64,000 nt of DNA from Sisyra terminalis. Taxonomy: Eukaryota > Arthropoda > Insecta > Neuroptera > Sisyridae. The stretch's first letter is position 1. Each line of letters begins with the position of its first letter. The translations under genes and the position numbers were made by a program. Location: positions 21,018,001 to 21,082,000 of the forward strand of contig OY292278.1 of assembly GCA_958496175.1 (NCBI GenBank), in the 5' to 3' direction. The notes under the pieces were generated by a model, which was given only the letters and a program-made list of their open reading frames with translations, made no database searches and was not told the DNA's origin. This document shows positions 19,340 to 31,424 of the stretch, in pieces.

Positions 19340-20625
19340 TTGTAACAAATAGTATTACGTGTAGGTAGGCTGAAAAGTTCAACCAATTGTTTTATTAATT
19401 CTTGCGCCATCTATCATTATTTTTTTTGCTTATTAAGTTTTACAATAGTCTACAAGAAAATTACATAGAAAGAAAAACTCTCCACCCTCAAGCTACTTTC
19501 GTATACATAATTACCTCTGAATTACTTACATATATAATTTCCATTGAATTACCTTTTGAAACCATCGACGAAAATGTTAATTTTCTTACTTTTCTCGTTT
19601 GCATTAAATCAAATCTAATTGTTGTTAATGACGATTGTGTCTCGTTAACGACCGAATCGGGCAACGTTAACGTGCAACCTAAAGTAAAATTGCGCTTATT
19701 GGTCTAATTAGTCCTCGGGGCCGCGTGCATAAAGAAGATGCATCAATTGCATCACGACCTCAACGTGGAGAAATGCATCGAGATGAAGAGAATTCGAGAT
19801 GCAACGCATTATTGCACCAAGAACAAAAACCGCATTCAACTCCCAGCACCAAACAGAGATTGGCATTGTTTTAATTATACGGTAGCAGAGGTTTAACTGT
19901 AATGAGCAAAGTTCATGTGGGAAATTATCAAACTGATAAATCAATTGATCATATTTGGTTTTCAACAAGGCGAAACCATGAGCGATGGATATTTGGTGGA
20001 CGCCGCAAGTCGGCAAGAAAATTCGCTGATGCAGCAACGCCCGAAGGAATTGGAAAGAAAAAACGGGATGGCCTGGAAAACTAACGCTTTAGCGCTTGGG
20101 CATTTGGCCAAATAAAACATGAGAGCAAATCAAGGGGCGATATTTTAAATTTATTTGCTCTAAAATTAGGTTATCTCATCCAGTCATTCACTCGCAACGT
20201 TTTGTTGAGAGAACACAAAAAAAGAAAATTTCGAGAGGAAAATATTTAAAATATTTGAGGTATTCAAAACGAACCGATTTGTAATTGTAGAAAAGACAAA
20301 TTGAAATTTATTTTTCTTGTTAGTTCTCATGTTCACGATAATTGAAGTAATTAAATTAAATCAATCCATGTCGTTTCGATGGAGGGAAATTCGAGCGTAA
20401 TTGATTAGGCATTCGGTCCCTTCATCCCACCGAACGATCAGTTTCTCGAAGAAAAAAAACAGTATGTATACTTATGTACGCTCGTGAGAAGTTATACTTC
20501 TTTGGTATATTTAAAAATAGGTTTTTAATCCACTGCCGTAGCCTCTTTCGGTAGAGCCTGAACTAGCCCATCAGTTATAAGATTAGTGAATACTAAAATA
20601 TGATACAATTTTAAACACAAATTAC
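19340..20625. other. Unique sequence with a less AT-rich island at 19560-20120
   Basis: No gene supported. The island contains overlapping short frames (109 codons minus from 20037; about 60 plus) with no recognisable domain, and repeated GATGCA/TGCATC words around 19735-19810. It could be regulatory. Confidence 0.35.
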
Positions 20626-20629
20626 TTTT

Positions 20630-20870
20630 AATATCAAAATACACAATAAGAAAACGTATGTGTTGCGACAAAGACAAGGACAAATATAAAGTTTTAAATA
20701 CATCCATGTTAGTGGAATACAAATATAATAATTATTGGCTCAAATTTACACTACAATGTCATTAGTTTCAACTGTCATTTCGATTTCATTCAATCGCTAA
20801 TTTTAGTCATTTGTCAGTTGTGCCATTGTTGGGTTGTGAATATTTCATGGAATGTAACTGGGTTTCAAAT
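20630..20870 (+). repeat. Interspersed repeat family E, copy 1
   Basis: Shares ordered blocks with 21340-21530, 59060-59265 and (minus) 30510-30720: a TGTNAGTGGAATACAAAT region, TCATTAGTTTCAACTGTCAT, TTCATTCAAT, GTCATTTGTCAGT, GCCA.TATTGGG and TGAATATTTC. No frame is conserved. Class unknown. Confidence 0.6.
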
Positions 20871-21339
20871 AAAAGATTAAATTGGCTATTTATACATAAA
20901 AACTATATGTTTACACATTTGGTTACTTACAAAAAAATTATATTACATATAATATGAATTAACCGTTTAACTGAATTAACAGAATGGGCTACATGTTCGA
21001 AAAATACTTATCGAAAACATTTACCACATAGAAGTAGATTGTTGTCATGAAATATCATGTATAGATATGTATAAGCAATCCTAAATAGCGATGTCCTAAA
21101 AATTATATTTATACAATAGTGATTGTATACTTTATTTACCGATTTATATTTATGTATTGAAACTGATTTTTAATTCAAATATAGAAAAATATAATGTAAT
21201 ATAATGTATCAATCGACTTTTATTACATAATTTTAAATATTACACTGAATAACTTCAGAAAAATATCTTTCTTTTAATTGCATTTTAATTCTCATTATAA
21301 TAATAATAGGCAAACGTAAGTAATATGTATGCATTTATT

Positions 21340-21530
21340 TCAGCAAAGGTAGACAGATATTGTAAACATATACCTGTGAGTGAAATACCATCATTGTTTA
21401 AAATTTGAACTGAATAATTGTTGCTATGGTTTCAACAGTCATTTTGATTTTATTCAATCAATTGCCAATTTTTTCCTTTTGTTAGATGCGTCAGTATTGG
21501 GCGGTCACTATTTTACGGGAAATTACTGCT
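21340..21530 (+). repeat. Interspersed repeat family E, copy 2
   Basis: Contains CCTGTGAGTGAAATACCA, GTTTCAACAGTCATTTTGAT, TTCAATCAATTGCCAATTTT and GTCAGTATTGGGC in the same order as the other copies. It lies only about 500 bp from copy 1, in the same orientation. Confidence 0.6.
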
Positions 21531-21534
21531 TAGT

Positions 21535-23390
21535 TATGTATTAATATGGATATTGTTTAGACTGTAAAATTCCAAAATATTTAGTTCAACTATATCTATA
21601 TTGTCCGTGTTCTAAAAATTCTAACCGTTCTGACTGTTTTTAACTGTTCGTTAACTATAACTTCGTATCATATTCGGGATTGTTCGGGATGATCGAATTC
21701 TCTCGCCTCGAGTCCCTCAATAAACGAAAAATATGTGCCAACATATCTAAATGCTGGGTTACCTTGATCGATGTGATAGATTGTTTTAATCGTCTTACTA
21801 CTATGCATATCGTTCCCAAAAATCGGTCAGATTTCGCCCTTTTGGACCGTTCTTTTTCGCTAACCGTTTGCAAGCAACTTCATACTGTTACTTTAAAGCG
21901 TCATTTTTTTAACAATTCACTCTCATTACTTTTTTTCAAAACACCAGTAAAGAAGTATCACTTCAAAAATAAATTGGAAAAAGTACGAGATCTATAATTA
22001 AAACCGGTGACGTTCAAAAGTTCAATTGTCCGTTCCCCTGCACTTGGTGTGTTTTAAAAACTTGAGACTATAACACTTTTTTTCTTCCAGAACAGGATAG
22101 GGTTGGAGCAAGATGGGGAAACAAAGTGACAGATATTTACGTGGTATATGTGTTATAAATAGTGGAGTGTAAAAACTTTTGCTGGACAGATGTGACGAGA
22201 ATTGTCTTAAGCGGATCTTCCCACAGGATTTGAATATCATCTTATTGTTTCAGAACAGAGAAATAAACGAAGGCAACTTTTTTCGTTTTGTTTCCATTCT
22301 TATCACAAACTTTTTGCGGCGAAAAGTTCAACAATGTTTATATTATTTCACTGCAAAAATCCCTTGACAATTTAGTTAAAGTGGATAGCGAAATGTAATG
22401 CCCGAAATTTGCGTTCCAGACGCCAATTAGTGACAAAGATAAATACATTCAACATAAGAGAAATAAACAAAAATTTAATCTAAAACTTTTTCGATTTATT
22501 CACTTGGGAAATTATCAAAAAACTAACTATAACTATACGTTTCTAAATCAAGGAAAATAAAGCGACCCAAATATTTTATAAGAAAGTTTCCATTGTGTAT
22601 ACCTACCATTTAATGAAGCAGGTACTAATCGATTCGAAGGCCATATTGCCACAATAATTTTATTCAAAAGTGGCCTTAACATGCAACGAAATTGACACAT
22701 TTTCAAGAAAAACCTTATCGGATTTTAAAGTTAATTATATTCATCGCATTTGAACGATAAATGTTATTTTCTGACATTAAAAATGTAATACCTGCTGTGT
22801 TTTTTGGGGGGTTTTCCTAGAAAAGTCCTTCAAAATTAAAAGCAAAATTATCAAGACCGGAAAAAGAAACCCAATATCTTACTTTCTTTGTTGAAAATGG
22901 ATTTACAGAAGCTAGTAAAACTTAGTTTTTAATTGCATATTAGGCTTATCGTGTTAAAATTCTTAAGATAGGTACCTACTAATCACTTTTGACCCAAAAA
23001 TAATTAATACTTTGTCACATGTAATGGAGAATATCAATAAATTAAGATAACCAAGAATTGTATGATTTTTGGCTAAATTCTAAAATTATCTCTTAAAATT
23101 TATCGATAAGACAAATGTTAAAAATACAAATTGTTTTTCTTTAATTTTTAAACTTTTCTAGATAAAACTTTTACAATAGAAATCCCACTATCTTCACCAA
23201 ATCTCTCCAGTATATTACCCGGCTGACGTTTCCGGCTCGGTTTCCGCCGAAAATCGGCCAATTGGTACGTTCGAAGTTTTCGGGATTGTTCGTCAAAATA
23301 GGGACTTTAGCATAGTATAAATTTATCAACAACTATATAATCCATATTATACTCGTATAACTATATTGACTTTTCTTTTTATTATTTACC
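21535..23390. other. AT-rich stretch, no gene seen
   Basis: No recognisable coding, repeat or RNA feature. One 105-codon plus frame from 21680 has no family resemblance. Confidence 0.4.
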
Positions 23391-23391
23391 G

Positions 23392-23502
23392 TCGCTTTAT
23401 AACTACCAAAGTCTTTAGCAACCCAAGTATTAATAAAAATCCGTAAATTGAGAAATATCGAAATTTTCTCAATACAAAATTCAAACCCTACCTATTACCG
23501 GA
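23392..23502 (-). repeat. tRNA-derived SINE, 3' two-thirds
   Basis: The minus strand ends AGTTATAAAGCGACGGTAAA and contains TACGGATTTTTATTAATAC and ATATTTCTCAATTTACGG blocks, as in the fuller copies. The head with the polymerase III boxes is missing or unrecognisable. Confidence 0.6.
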
Positions 23503-23964
23503 CTGGACTTGAGATTATCTTTTAAAAAATAATTTGCTTTTTTTCAAAATTTAGGGAACAAAAAGTCGAAAATCTTAAATTTGAAGCTCCACCAACTCAT
23601 GTTGTACACCCCTGTTCTAGAATTACTTCGAGGTAGTTCTCGAGAATACCGAAGCAATGGAAAAATTAATAGGGTTTAATATCCACAAACCACAATTTCT
23701 AACTTGTTTTCCGGTTTTTGCAAACTCTCTCTTTCTTTGATTTTTCCAGTAAATTTGAAATTCCTTAGTATGTTTAAGTTTCCCAATAGTGTGATTACCA
23801 TGAAAATGTACAAAAGAAACAAAAATTACGAGAACTATTCTCCTGAAACTAAGTTTGGGTTTCAGCTGCATAAAATAGTTTCGATTGAATAATACCCTCC
23901 AGTTTAAACTTACTGGTTAAACTGAACTTACAATTTAGTTAAATTTTGTTAAGGCTTTTATTTC

Positions 23965-24150
23965 AGCTTTTAAAATTAAATCATTCGTACCCTAACTGAA
24001 TGTCAAATTTTCTTCAGCATACATTTCCTGACTTTCTAGACTAGAGACTTTGATCAATTTTGTGAAATAATAATAAAGAAAGTTGTCAATTTTTATATAT
24101 ATTCAATTAAACTTAACATATAATTAAACGTATGTATAAGTGTAGAATCT
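23965..24150 (+). repeat. Interspersed repeat family B, 5' portion next to the palindrome
   Basis: TTTCCTGACTTTCTAGAC, TTTTGTGAAATAA and TTTTTATATATATTCAATTA match the first half of the copy at 3195-3545. The second half continues directly into the left arm of the palindrome at 24156. Confidence 0.5.
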
Positions 24151-24155
24151 TTACA

Positions 24156-24560
24156 TCATAAGTATATTTCCGATAACGTCTACATCTTTTCCAATATAAA
24201 TAGTAATCAAATTATGTTGTAATTATAAATTTTTTCAATATCAAATTTTTTTTTCAAAGTCCTTGAATTTCTTCTTTTTACCCTAATCCAATGAAACTTC
24301 ATGGCTTTCCAGATAATCCTGATTGCTGCACATCCTGTAAAATTAAATCATTGGTGCACCAATGACACCAATGATTTGATTATACAGGATATCCAGCAAT
24401 CAGGGTTATCTGAAAAGCCATGGATTTTCATTGATTAAGGTAAAAATAAGGAATTCAGGGAATTGACAACATAATCGAGAAATATATAATTTCTTCATAA
24501 TTTGAATAGTATGTACATTGGAAAAGATTTAGACGTCACCGGAAATATATTTATTATAAA
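24156..24560. repeat. Large near-gapless palindrome built from family B
   Basis: Left arm 24156-24356 and right arm 24364-24560 are inverted copies: AACGTCTACATCTTTTCCAAT against GACGTCTAAATCTTTTCCAAT; CCATGGCTT; AATCCTGATTGCTG against AACCCTGATTGCTG; CATCCTGTA; AAATCATTGGTG. The spacer is under 10 bp (centre CATTGGTGCACCAATG). Arms differ at perhaps one base in seven to ten by eye, so the palindrome is old. Transcribed RNA would form a ~200-bp hairpin. Confidence 0.85.
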
Positions 24561-24564
24561 CGAG

Positions 24565-27390
24565 ATTATAGAAATTTATAGAATTCTATAGTTTATAGGA
24601 TCTTACACTCGGCCAAAACTAAAAAATCTTCCAATATTATCCGGAAAAAATAGGCTTTTCCACAGTATGGTTCCAATACCTGCTTTAAATTATAGAAGAT
24701 AAAAATATTTTAACTTCAGCTACTCAAAAATCTTCCGGTTTCATGACCCCAAACTTCGGCTTCAAGTCCTGATTTATTTTCTGATATTTTTTCGCAAAAA
24801 TGGACCAATAAATGATTATTTGAACTCAAAAATATTCGTATAAAAAATATTCAATTCTAATGGAGCTTAATTGAGGTATAAATAAAACCTAATATTTACA
24901 CATTTAAAGAGGAAAAAGAATCATATTGGAAGTCAGGGAAGAAAATTTGAAAAGATTCAAGCAAACAGAAAGAAAAATAAACTACCCCAACTGATTTTTT
25001 TCCGATTCGAATTTTTATATTGGTATCATTGCAACCATAAAGCGTCTTGAGTTCGAATACTTCGGGTCAGTAACATAAAAAATAATTACGAATTTTAGAC
25101 TTTTTTCTAATTTTCTTGACAAATAATAAAAAGGAGGGCGGTAAATTTCTGGACCGTCCTGGGTGGCGAAAGCTCACGCTACGCCATTGCTTCAGGCACA
25201 TGTTACGCGGGCTTAAGTAAAAGCTCTTCCAAATTATCTTGCAAAGTAAAGTAGAAGAAAAAAGAATAAGTCGGAAGAACTTTTATAATGGTTATGGAAC
25301 CAGAAAAAACCTGAAAACCTGGTTCGGTTTGGATGTGGAAAACCTGTTCAAAGCCGATAAAGATAGGTTCCAGGACTTAATGATTAGTCGTCTACACCTG
25401 ACAACAGATACGGCACCTTAACACGAAGAAAATTGATGTCCCGTAACGAAGTTAGCGTTTTCTACATGTATCCTTTACAAATTGTATTAAAAACTAGGGA
25501 AACTTCTGCACTTATATACAAGTACATGGTTGGATAAGACAATAGTAATGCTAACTATTGTTCTTTGTCCTAGTTTTGTTATTCCTTTACAATCCGTATG
25601 CACAAGTGTTCCGCATTTTCAACTCTAAAAGGAAATGTCCTTCAAATGTGAAACTAATTTCCCGAAAATGAAAATTCCATTGAATGTTTTTCAAAATTAT
25701 TATTATCTGAAATAGATGTTCATTAGTATTTTTAGAAAAAAAATATTTTCTTTGATTTTATAGATGTAATAAATTTTAGTATCGTTTACTATTGCAAGAG
25801 TAAAACAAACCACAATATGTACAAATAAAACTAAAATAGCTTTGTTTATGAAAGTATGAAGTGATTCGGTTCAATTTCACTATACACTTCAACCACTTAT
25901 TTAGAGTATACTCGTCATTAAATCATTTTATTAATAACTCTCAATGCATAATTGCTAACAAAAGTTTCTACTATGAGACAAAAGATTGGCAAAATGAATT
26001 ATTTCGAATGATTAGAGCGTTTTTAGAACGTGATAAACGCCTTTGATGTGGATGAAAGATCCAATAATTACCATTGCCATTGTATGTGGTCAAGTATTAA
26101 CGCAGGCAAATGACTTTGGCAAACGATTGCATGTTAATTTCACGCCAATAAACTTCCCAATCAAAATAAACGACACGTGTGAAAGTAAAACGATAAACGT
26201 AGAATAAAATTCGATCGAAAATGCACCAATAATAACGCATCGTAAAAACAATGCAACCGTCAAATCGCACGATTGGATTTATTTTTAATGAAGCCATCAA
26301 TCAAAGCATTTTCTTTGTGAAAATTGTTATTATCTATTGTCAAAAATATAATTACGAGGAAATTAGAAAATTCTAATTTGGAGCATGAAAGTAAATATTG
26401 AAAAATCGAACGAGTAAATCACAAATAACCCAGATTTGGATTTCGTGTGACAATAGTAGGTATAATGAAAGTGGCACCAATTTGGAAATTACTAACTTAT
26501 AATCAACCGGAACCAAACTAAAAAGAAGACCCAATTTTTTCTATTTCTTAGAGCACATGGAACAAAGGTTTCTTTGATTCAAATCTGCCCATTGTCAAGG
26601 ATTAAGGCTATAATTTTTGGTGAATCTGAATAATAATTGTTTGGGGTCCATAACATGCAGCTGGTTTGATGATTTGTAGATGAGTTGGTGGCTAAAGAAC
26701 CCAGAAAACTATCAGATGGTATTCGCTCTATAAAAGAGGTTGAAAATTGAAAGTGTAGATTTATCTGTATTGGTTTCCCATTGCACCATATACGATGAAA
26801 ACTGGTTGCAAATAATATTTTACACGAAATAACATAAACTAACAAAATTAGTTCATTGAAAAATAAGCTTTTATAATACCTAAGAAAAATTGGGTATCCT
26901 AACGGTTTTCTTGATGTACTTATTTATCTGATTTTGCAGCTTGATTTGAGCTTTAATTTGCTCCAAAATTTGCCTCCACTCTATCCAACTCTTAGCGACC
27001 TCCTTCCATAATGCTCAGATTTTTCAGTCTATTCTACTTTCTTGCCTTTGCCACCAATGATCGCCATGATTATCTTCAATTTTTTTATAGCATTTTAAGC
27101 ATTTTCCATTTGGTTCCAAATGGTTCACGACTGTTATTTCGATACATCAAAACTGCCGCGAAACCGTTACCCGTTTTTCTCAAAATTCATGAAAAATCTA
27201 TTTTTCTTTGAAATTATTTTTTTACCAGACGTACGATTTCGGGAGTTTGTATTAATTTTTCGATCAACTATTGCGGCAAAGAAAAAGCTCGAGGGTGCTG
27301 TAAAAGTCCTGATTCCTGAAGCATCTCATTTTTCGTTTGCGAGTTTTCGAGATATTTTATTTTTGTCGCTTTTTTGATCCATATAGATTA
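24565..27390. other. Mostly unique AT-rich sequence
   Basis: No gene supported. The only notable part is a possible transposon terminus at 25128-25187. A 60-codon plus frame from 25239 and short frames at 27011-27377 have no recognisable domain. Confidence 0.4.
25128..25187 (-). mobile_element. Possible hAT terminus fragment
   Basis: The minus strand begins CAATGGCGTAGCGTGAGC and then CTTTCGCCACCCAGGAC and GGTCC, a GC-rich block starting CA.TGGCGTA as in many hAT ends. No partner end was found. Confidence 0.3.
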
Positions 27391-27834
27391 AGGTGCTTTT
27401 TCATTCCGTCGCTAGTCGCTGGTTTTTAGCGAAAAGGGTGGTCACGTGACTAAAATATAACATAAGCGCCAAAATTTGAGCGACAAATGAGATTCTCTAT
27501 CGAATGTTAATGTTAACGTATCGATATAATCACTTTACTGTATAGGTATGTGAATAAAATATAATAAATATAAATATAAGTAAGCGAGTATTAAATATAA
27601 ATACATGTAAGTAAACAGTCGGCTTATTAGTAGTAAATGTACCGACTATGTACTCTTTGGAAAATGTATTAATGGGAAAATTAAATTTGGTGAATAGTAC
27701 ATGTCTGGTACAAACGGTAGAATTCGGTAAAATAGCTAAACAAAATTTAGCTTTACAATACATGTCACATTTTAGTCATGTGAATCAATTCATCATTAAA
27801 AACCAGCGACTAGCGACTGCAGTAAAATGCACCC
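27391..27834. mobile_element. MITE with ~40-bp TIRs
   Basis: The left end AGGTGCTTTTTCATTCCGTC, GCTAGTCGCTGGTTTTTA pairs with the right end, whose reverse complement is GGGTGCATTTTACTGCAGTC, GCTAGTCGCTGGTTTTTA. The GTCGCTAGTCGCTGG block is identical. TTA/TAA trinucleotides border both ends, but a clear target duplication is not visible. A CACGTGAC/TCATGTGA pair extends the symmetry. Internal sequence is AT-rich and non-coding. Superfamily undecided. Confidence 0.7.
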
Positions 27835-27839
27835 TAAAG

Positions 27840-30505
27840 AAATGAGGAAACATCTGAAGCTACTGAAAAATTTTCAAATATCAAATTTTGCCGTTTGGAA
27901 CCAGTTTCTATCATATACTGTGCAAAATAGAGCCACAAAGCATTGCTACAGAATAATCAATCCACAGTTTTGGATTCCTTCTGGAGGGTAAATGCCACCT
28001 GACAAATTATTACATAGTGCTTCGTAGACTTTTGGTTCTTGACTCATTGACAATCACTCTTTGAACTTAAAGCAGGCCATTCACGCTCCGACTTGCAATC
28101 CAACTTGTGGTCCGATTTTCGAAATTGGATCTAAAATCGGACGGTAAATGGTGTTGTTGGAAGTTGGGTGTCTAGTCGAACTAGTGATCATTTAGGTGAT
28201 CCAACTAGGAGAACATGAATAGTCTGCTTAAGGGATCTTGGAATTCGTGGCAAAATCATGGTCTGTGGTCCTTTTCCATAAAATATTTTTTTAATTTTCT
28301 TTACAACAATTTATGGTTAGTTAAAGGCGATAAACAAACTTCAGTGCATTTGACAGACAATTTTCTTAAGAAAATCTTTGAAAATTTAGACGACGGAATA
28401 GATTTTGGCAGAAGAAGTCTAGTGGTCACAGGTCAGTGCTTTTAAACAGGGGTGAAATCCTCCCTTCTCTGCTATGATGAATAACTACTAATGTATATGG
28501 CTGTATATTTAATATTTCTATAATTGACAAAACAAAAGAATGCAGTTTTGTATAGAAGAAAATATGCATTTTTCCAAATTATTTTGAAAAGAAAAATCGG
28601 GAGAAAACACTCTCATGTGAAAAATCAAATAAGTAATTAAGAGCGAACAGTAAAAGGGGGAATACTATATGACGGTATATGGAAAGGTGAAAATAGTCTT
28701 ATGAATAAACAAATTTAAAGTTACATTAATTTTTTCTACGAACAGGCAATTAATACTTCTAAAAAGAACACCATCTCCATAATTAAACTTTTCCAAAGCT
28801 CTGAAATAAATATTTCACTTTTCTTTTCCTTTTTAATGAGCTTTGGCTCTAATTCCGAAAACTTATTACACTTTAAATGTTCATTCGCCACATTTCCAAC
28901 ACTCGCGTAATTGATTAGCCTCCTCACCACCCCCCTGGTCTATGCTCTGAAAAACTTTGGCGACGCGATTCGTTTTAATGAAATTAATTATAAATTACAT
29001 AACATCTAAATTGTCTGCAAAAACTAAACGAGAAACGTGAAAATTTGCTGAGGCAAGGCCGATCGTGAATACTACAAGTCACGAAATCCCACAGAGAAAG
29101 AATTGAATTTCGCCCCGAGCACTATACAATACAATAAATAAATAAAAGTATGTAGCCATTGTTGTATATAATACAAACTGCATTTCCGGAGTGCATAAAT
29201 AACAATAGTTGAAAAAATTCTCTTACGCCCAACTTGGCCTTGCGGTTTCAATATTAGGAAGTTGGATTTTTTTCGATTTGTTATGCTGACGAATGATAAA
29301 ACGATGGAGTAGGTACATACCTGAAACAAAGAAAAGAAAACAATTACTCACTGAAAAAAGAATGGGGAGGTATTAAGTCTGAACGGAAAATCATCCCCTA
29401 AAAGCCTCCATCCCGTTCTGATTGATTATAAAAAGCTTTCGCAATCCGGTAGTCAAGAGCTTAGATTTGACGAGCTTAAATTGTTCCTGCAGTGAACAAT
29501 TCTTTTTTATTAGCCACTACATTCCTGTGGGAAAATCGGGAGTGAGACAACATCGCAAGAATACGTTGACAAATATAAAAAAAATAATAGAGAAAATCGG
29601 TTTCGTTCCGAGATTGAATAAACGGAGCAGCTTTATACGAGCGATTTCGTTGAAATAAAACGCCTTTTTTCTCGTTTTTCACTTTTCGACAATTTATTGT
29701 CGTGTTATCGATTTAATTCACGATAATAATGCGGTCTGAGCAAACAACTCTCCAAAAAGGAACTAAAACGAATGTGTTTTTAAAGCGATAGTTATCGCAT
29801 TATGAGAGCTATGAACGCTAAAACGGACTCTCATTTCACTTGGTTTTACACTGGAAATTTTATTTGCTTAAATTTAATATGTACCTACTGAATATTTATA
29901 GTTCAATCAAATATTCAATAGATTCACAAGAGATTTATGATATTTTGTAGAATAAATTAACCATTTTAGTATCTTTACACAAGCGTGTAATGATTCATTA
30001 TTTTTTTTAAATTACTCTATTAATCCAGGAAAATCGACTTCTTTTTTCAAACTTCTGAGGACCATTCTCGTGAGTTCCTCTGCAATACGTCTTAAAAGGA
30101 CATAGCACTTCAATTTGGAAAAAAAAACATACTTGAAAGCTAAAAATCGTTTTTTAGAGTTTTAATTTTAATTTAAAAAATAGTTGAGGTCTGTTTATAA
30201 AAATATTGTTAAAATGTTAATATTATAATACTTTCAATAATACTTTCAGAGCTTGAAAGTCTTGATAATAAAGACGAAACGGCGCAAAACCAATGATTGT
30301 TTAAATTAATTTAAAAATATATTCCAATTACCCGTGGACCTCATATTATTATTGTTGTTATTTACACTGGAATTGAACCTTACATAAAATGGATAGCACT
30401 TCAATGTTCATAGTTCTAGAACTAAGAGAACCTACTTCTAAAAAAATCGATTTTTCTCTTTCAATCTAAATCGGTTCGGGAAAAATCGATTTTTATTAGA
30501 ACAAT
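27840..30505. other. Unique AT-rich sequence
   Basis: No gene supported. 28083-28210 contains a GC-richer block (CCATTCACGCTCCGAC, AAATCGGACGG) resembling a MITE end without a partner. Frames of 60-85 codons have no recognisable domain. Confidence 0.4.
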
Positions 30506-30509
30506 TAAT

Positions 30510-30720
30510 AGGAATATTAAAAATCGTTAATCACAGCCAATACTGACATTACTGACAAATGACAAAAATTAGCAATTGAATGAAACCAAAAAGACAATTG
30601 AAACAAATGACAACAATCAGTTAGTTCATATTTGAGACAAAAATTATTATATTTGGTTTTCACTCACACGTTTGTGCTAACAATCTTTGTTCTCTGTCTT
30701 TGCATTCATACAAATTATAT
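30510..30720 (-). repeat. Interspersed repeat family E, copy 3
   Basis: On the minus strand: GTGTGAGTGAAAACCAAAT, TTTTTGTCTCAAATATGAAC, GTTTCAATTGTC, TTTCATTCAATTGC, GTCATTTGTCAGT and TCAGTATTGG, matching the order in the other copies. Confidence 0.6.
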
Positions 30721-31059
30721 AGTTTTGCTTATTATGATTGTTAAAAGTCTTGGAAAAAATAAGTAATTTTACCACTTCGGTATGTACTCTTTACCGTTCC
30801 GGATTCCGGTCTGGACTTGAAAGTCTGAACTTCCTTCTTATTGCCGCATTTACTATATATATACTTGACTCAGTATTTATCATTATAGTTTAGAGAAGTT
30901 TGCTCACATTACAATGTTCCTATTGACAGACCTACACCAGTCTTTTGGTGTATTTTTTCAAAATTTCCTTTTGAAAAATTTCCACCTCAGTATTTGTTCC
31001 AGGATTTCATTTTCTCATTCTAAATCAAAAAGACTATCCGATTAAGTGTTGCACACATG

Positions 31060-31200
31060 TGCGCATGCCTATAGCTAATTCTGAACCTATAAATGCCATG
31101 TTTGAGCCTTCTTTGCAAGTCGATCTGCTGCTTCATTGACTCTAATGCTAACATACATCCCAAGCAAGTCCCAAGCTTTGTCCATTGAGTGATAATTTTT
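31060..31200 (-). pseudogene. Non-LTR retrotransposon RNase H fragment
   Basis: A minus-strand frame gives VSIRVNEAADRLAKKAQ, matching the GHxGIxGNExADxLAKKA signature at the end of the RNase H domain in insect non-LTR elements. A stop follows a few residues later (WHL*). The preceding residues (KAWDLLGMY) resemble a decayed WVPGH region. No adjacent reverse transcriptase was recognised, and neighbouring frames up to 31420 are uninformative. Confidence 0.6.
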
Positions 31201-31424
31201 TTATACTCCTTTAGTTCTACTTTTAACTCCCCTTTAGTGTTTGGCTGTTGGCGTGACCGTTCTACCCATGGTTCTTCCACCAATCTTTGTTTATCAGTGG
31301 GACATTTTCGTCACGGTCCTGCTATCAACTTTTGTTCATTCACCTTATTTGAGCTGCTACACTCCCAAACCAATTCGGAATTGGACAGGTGTGATCCAAG
31401 AATTTTTATTACTGCCTAACAATC

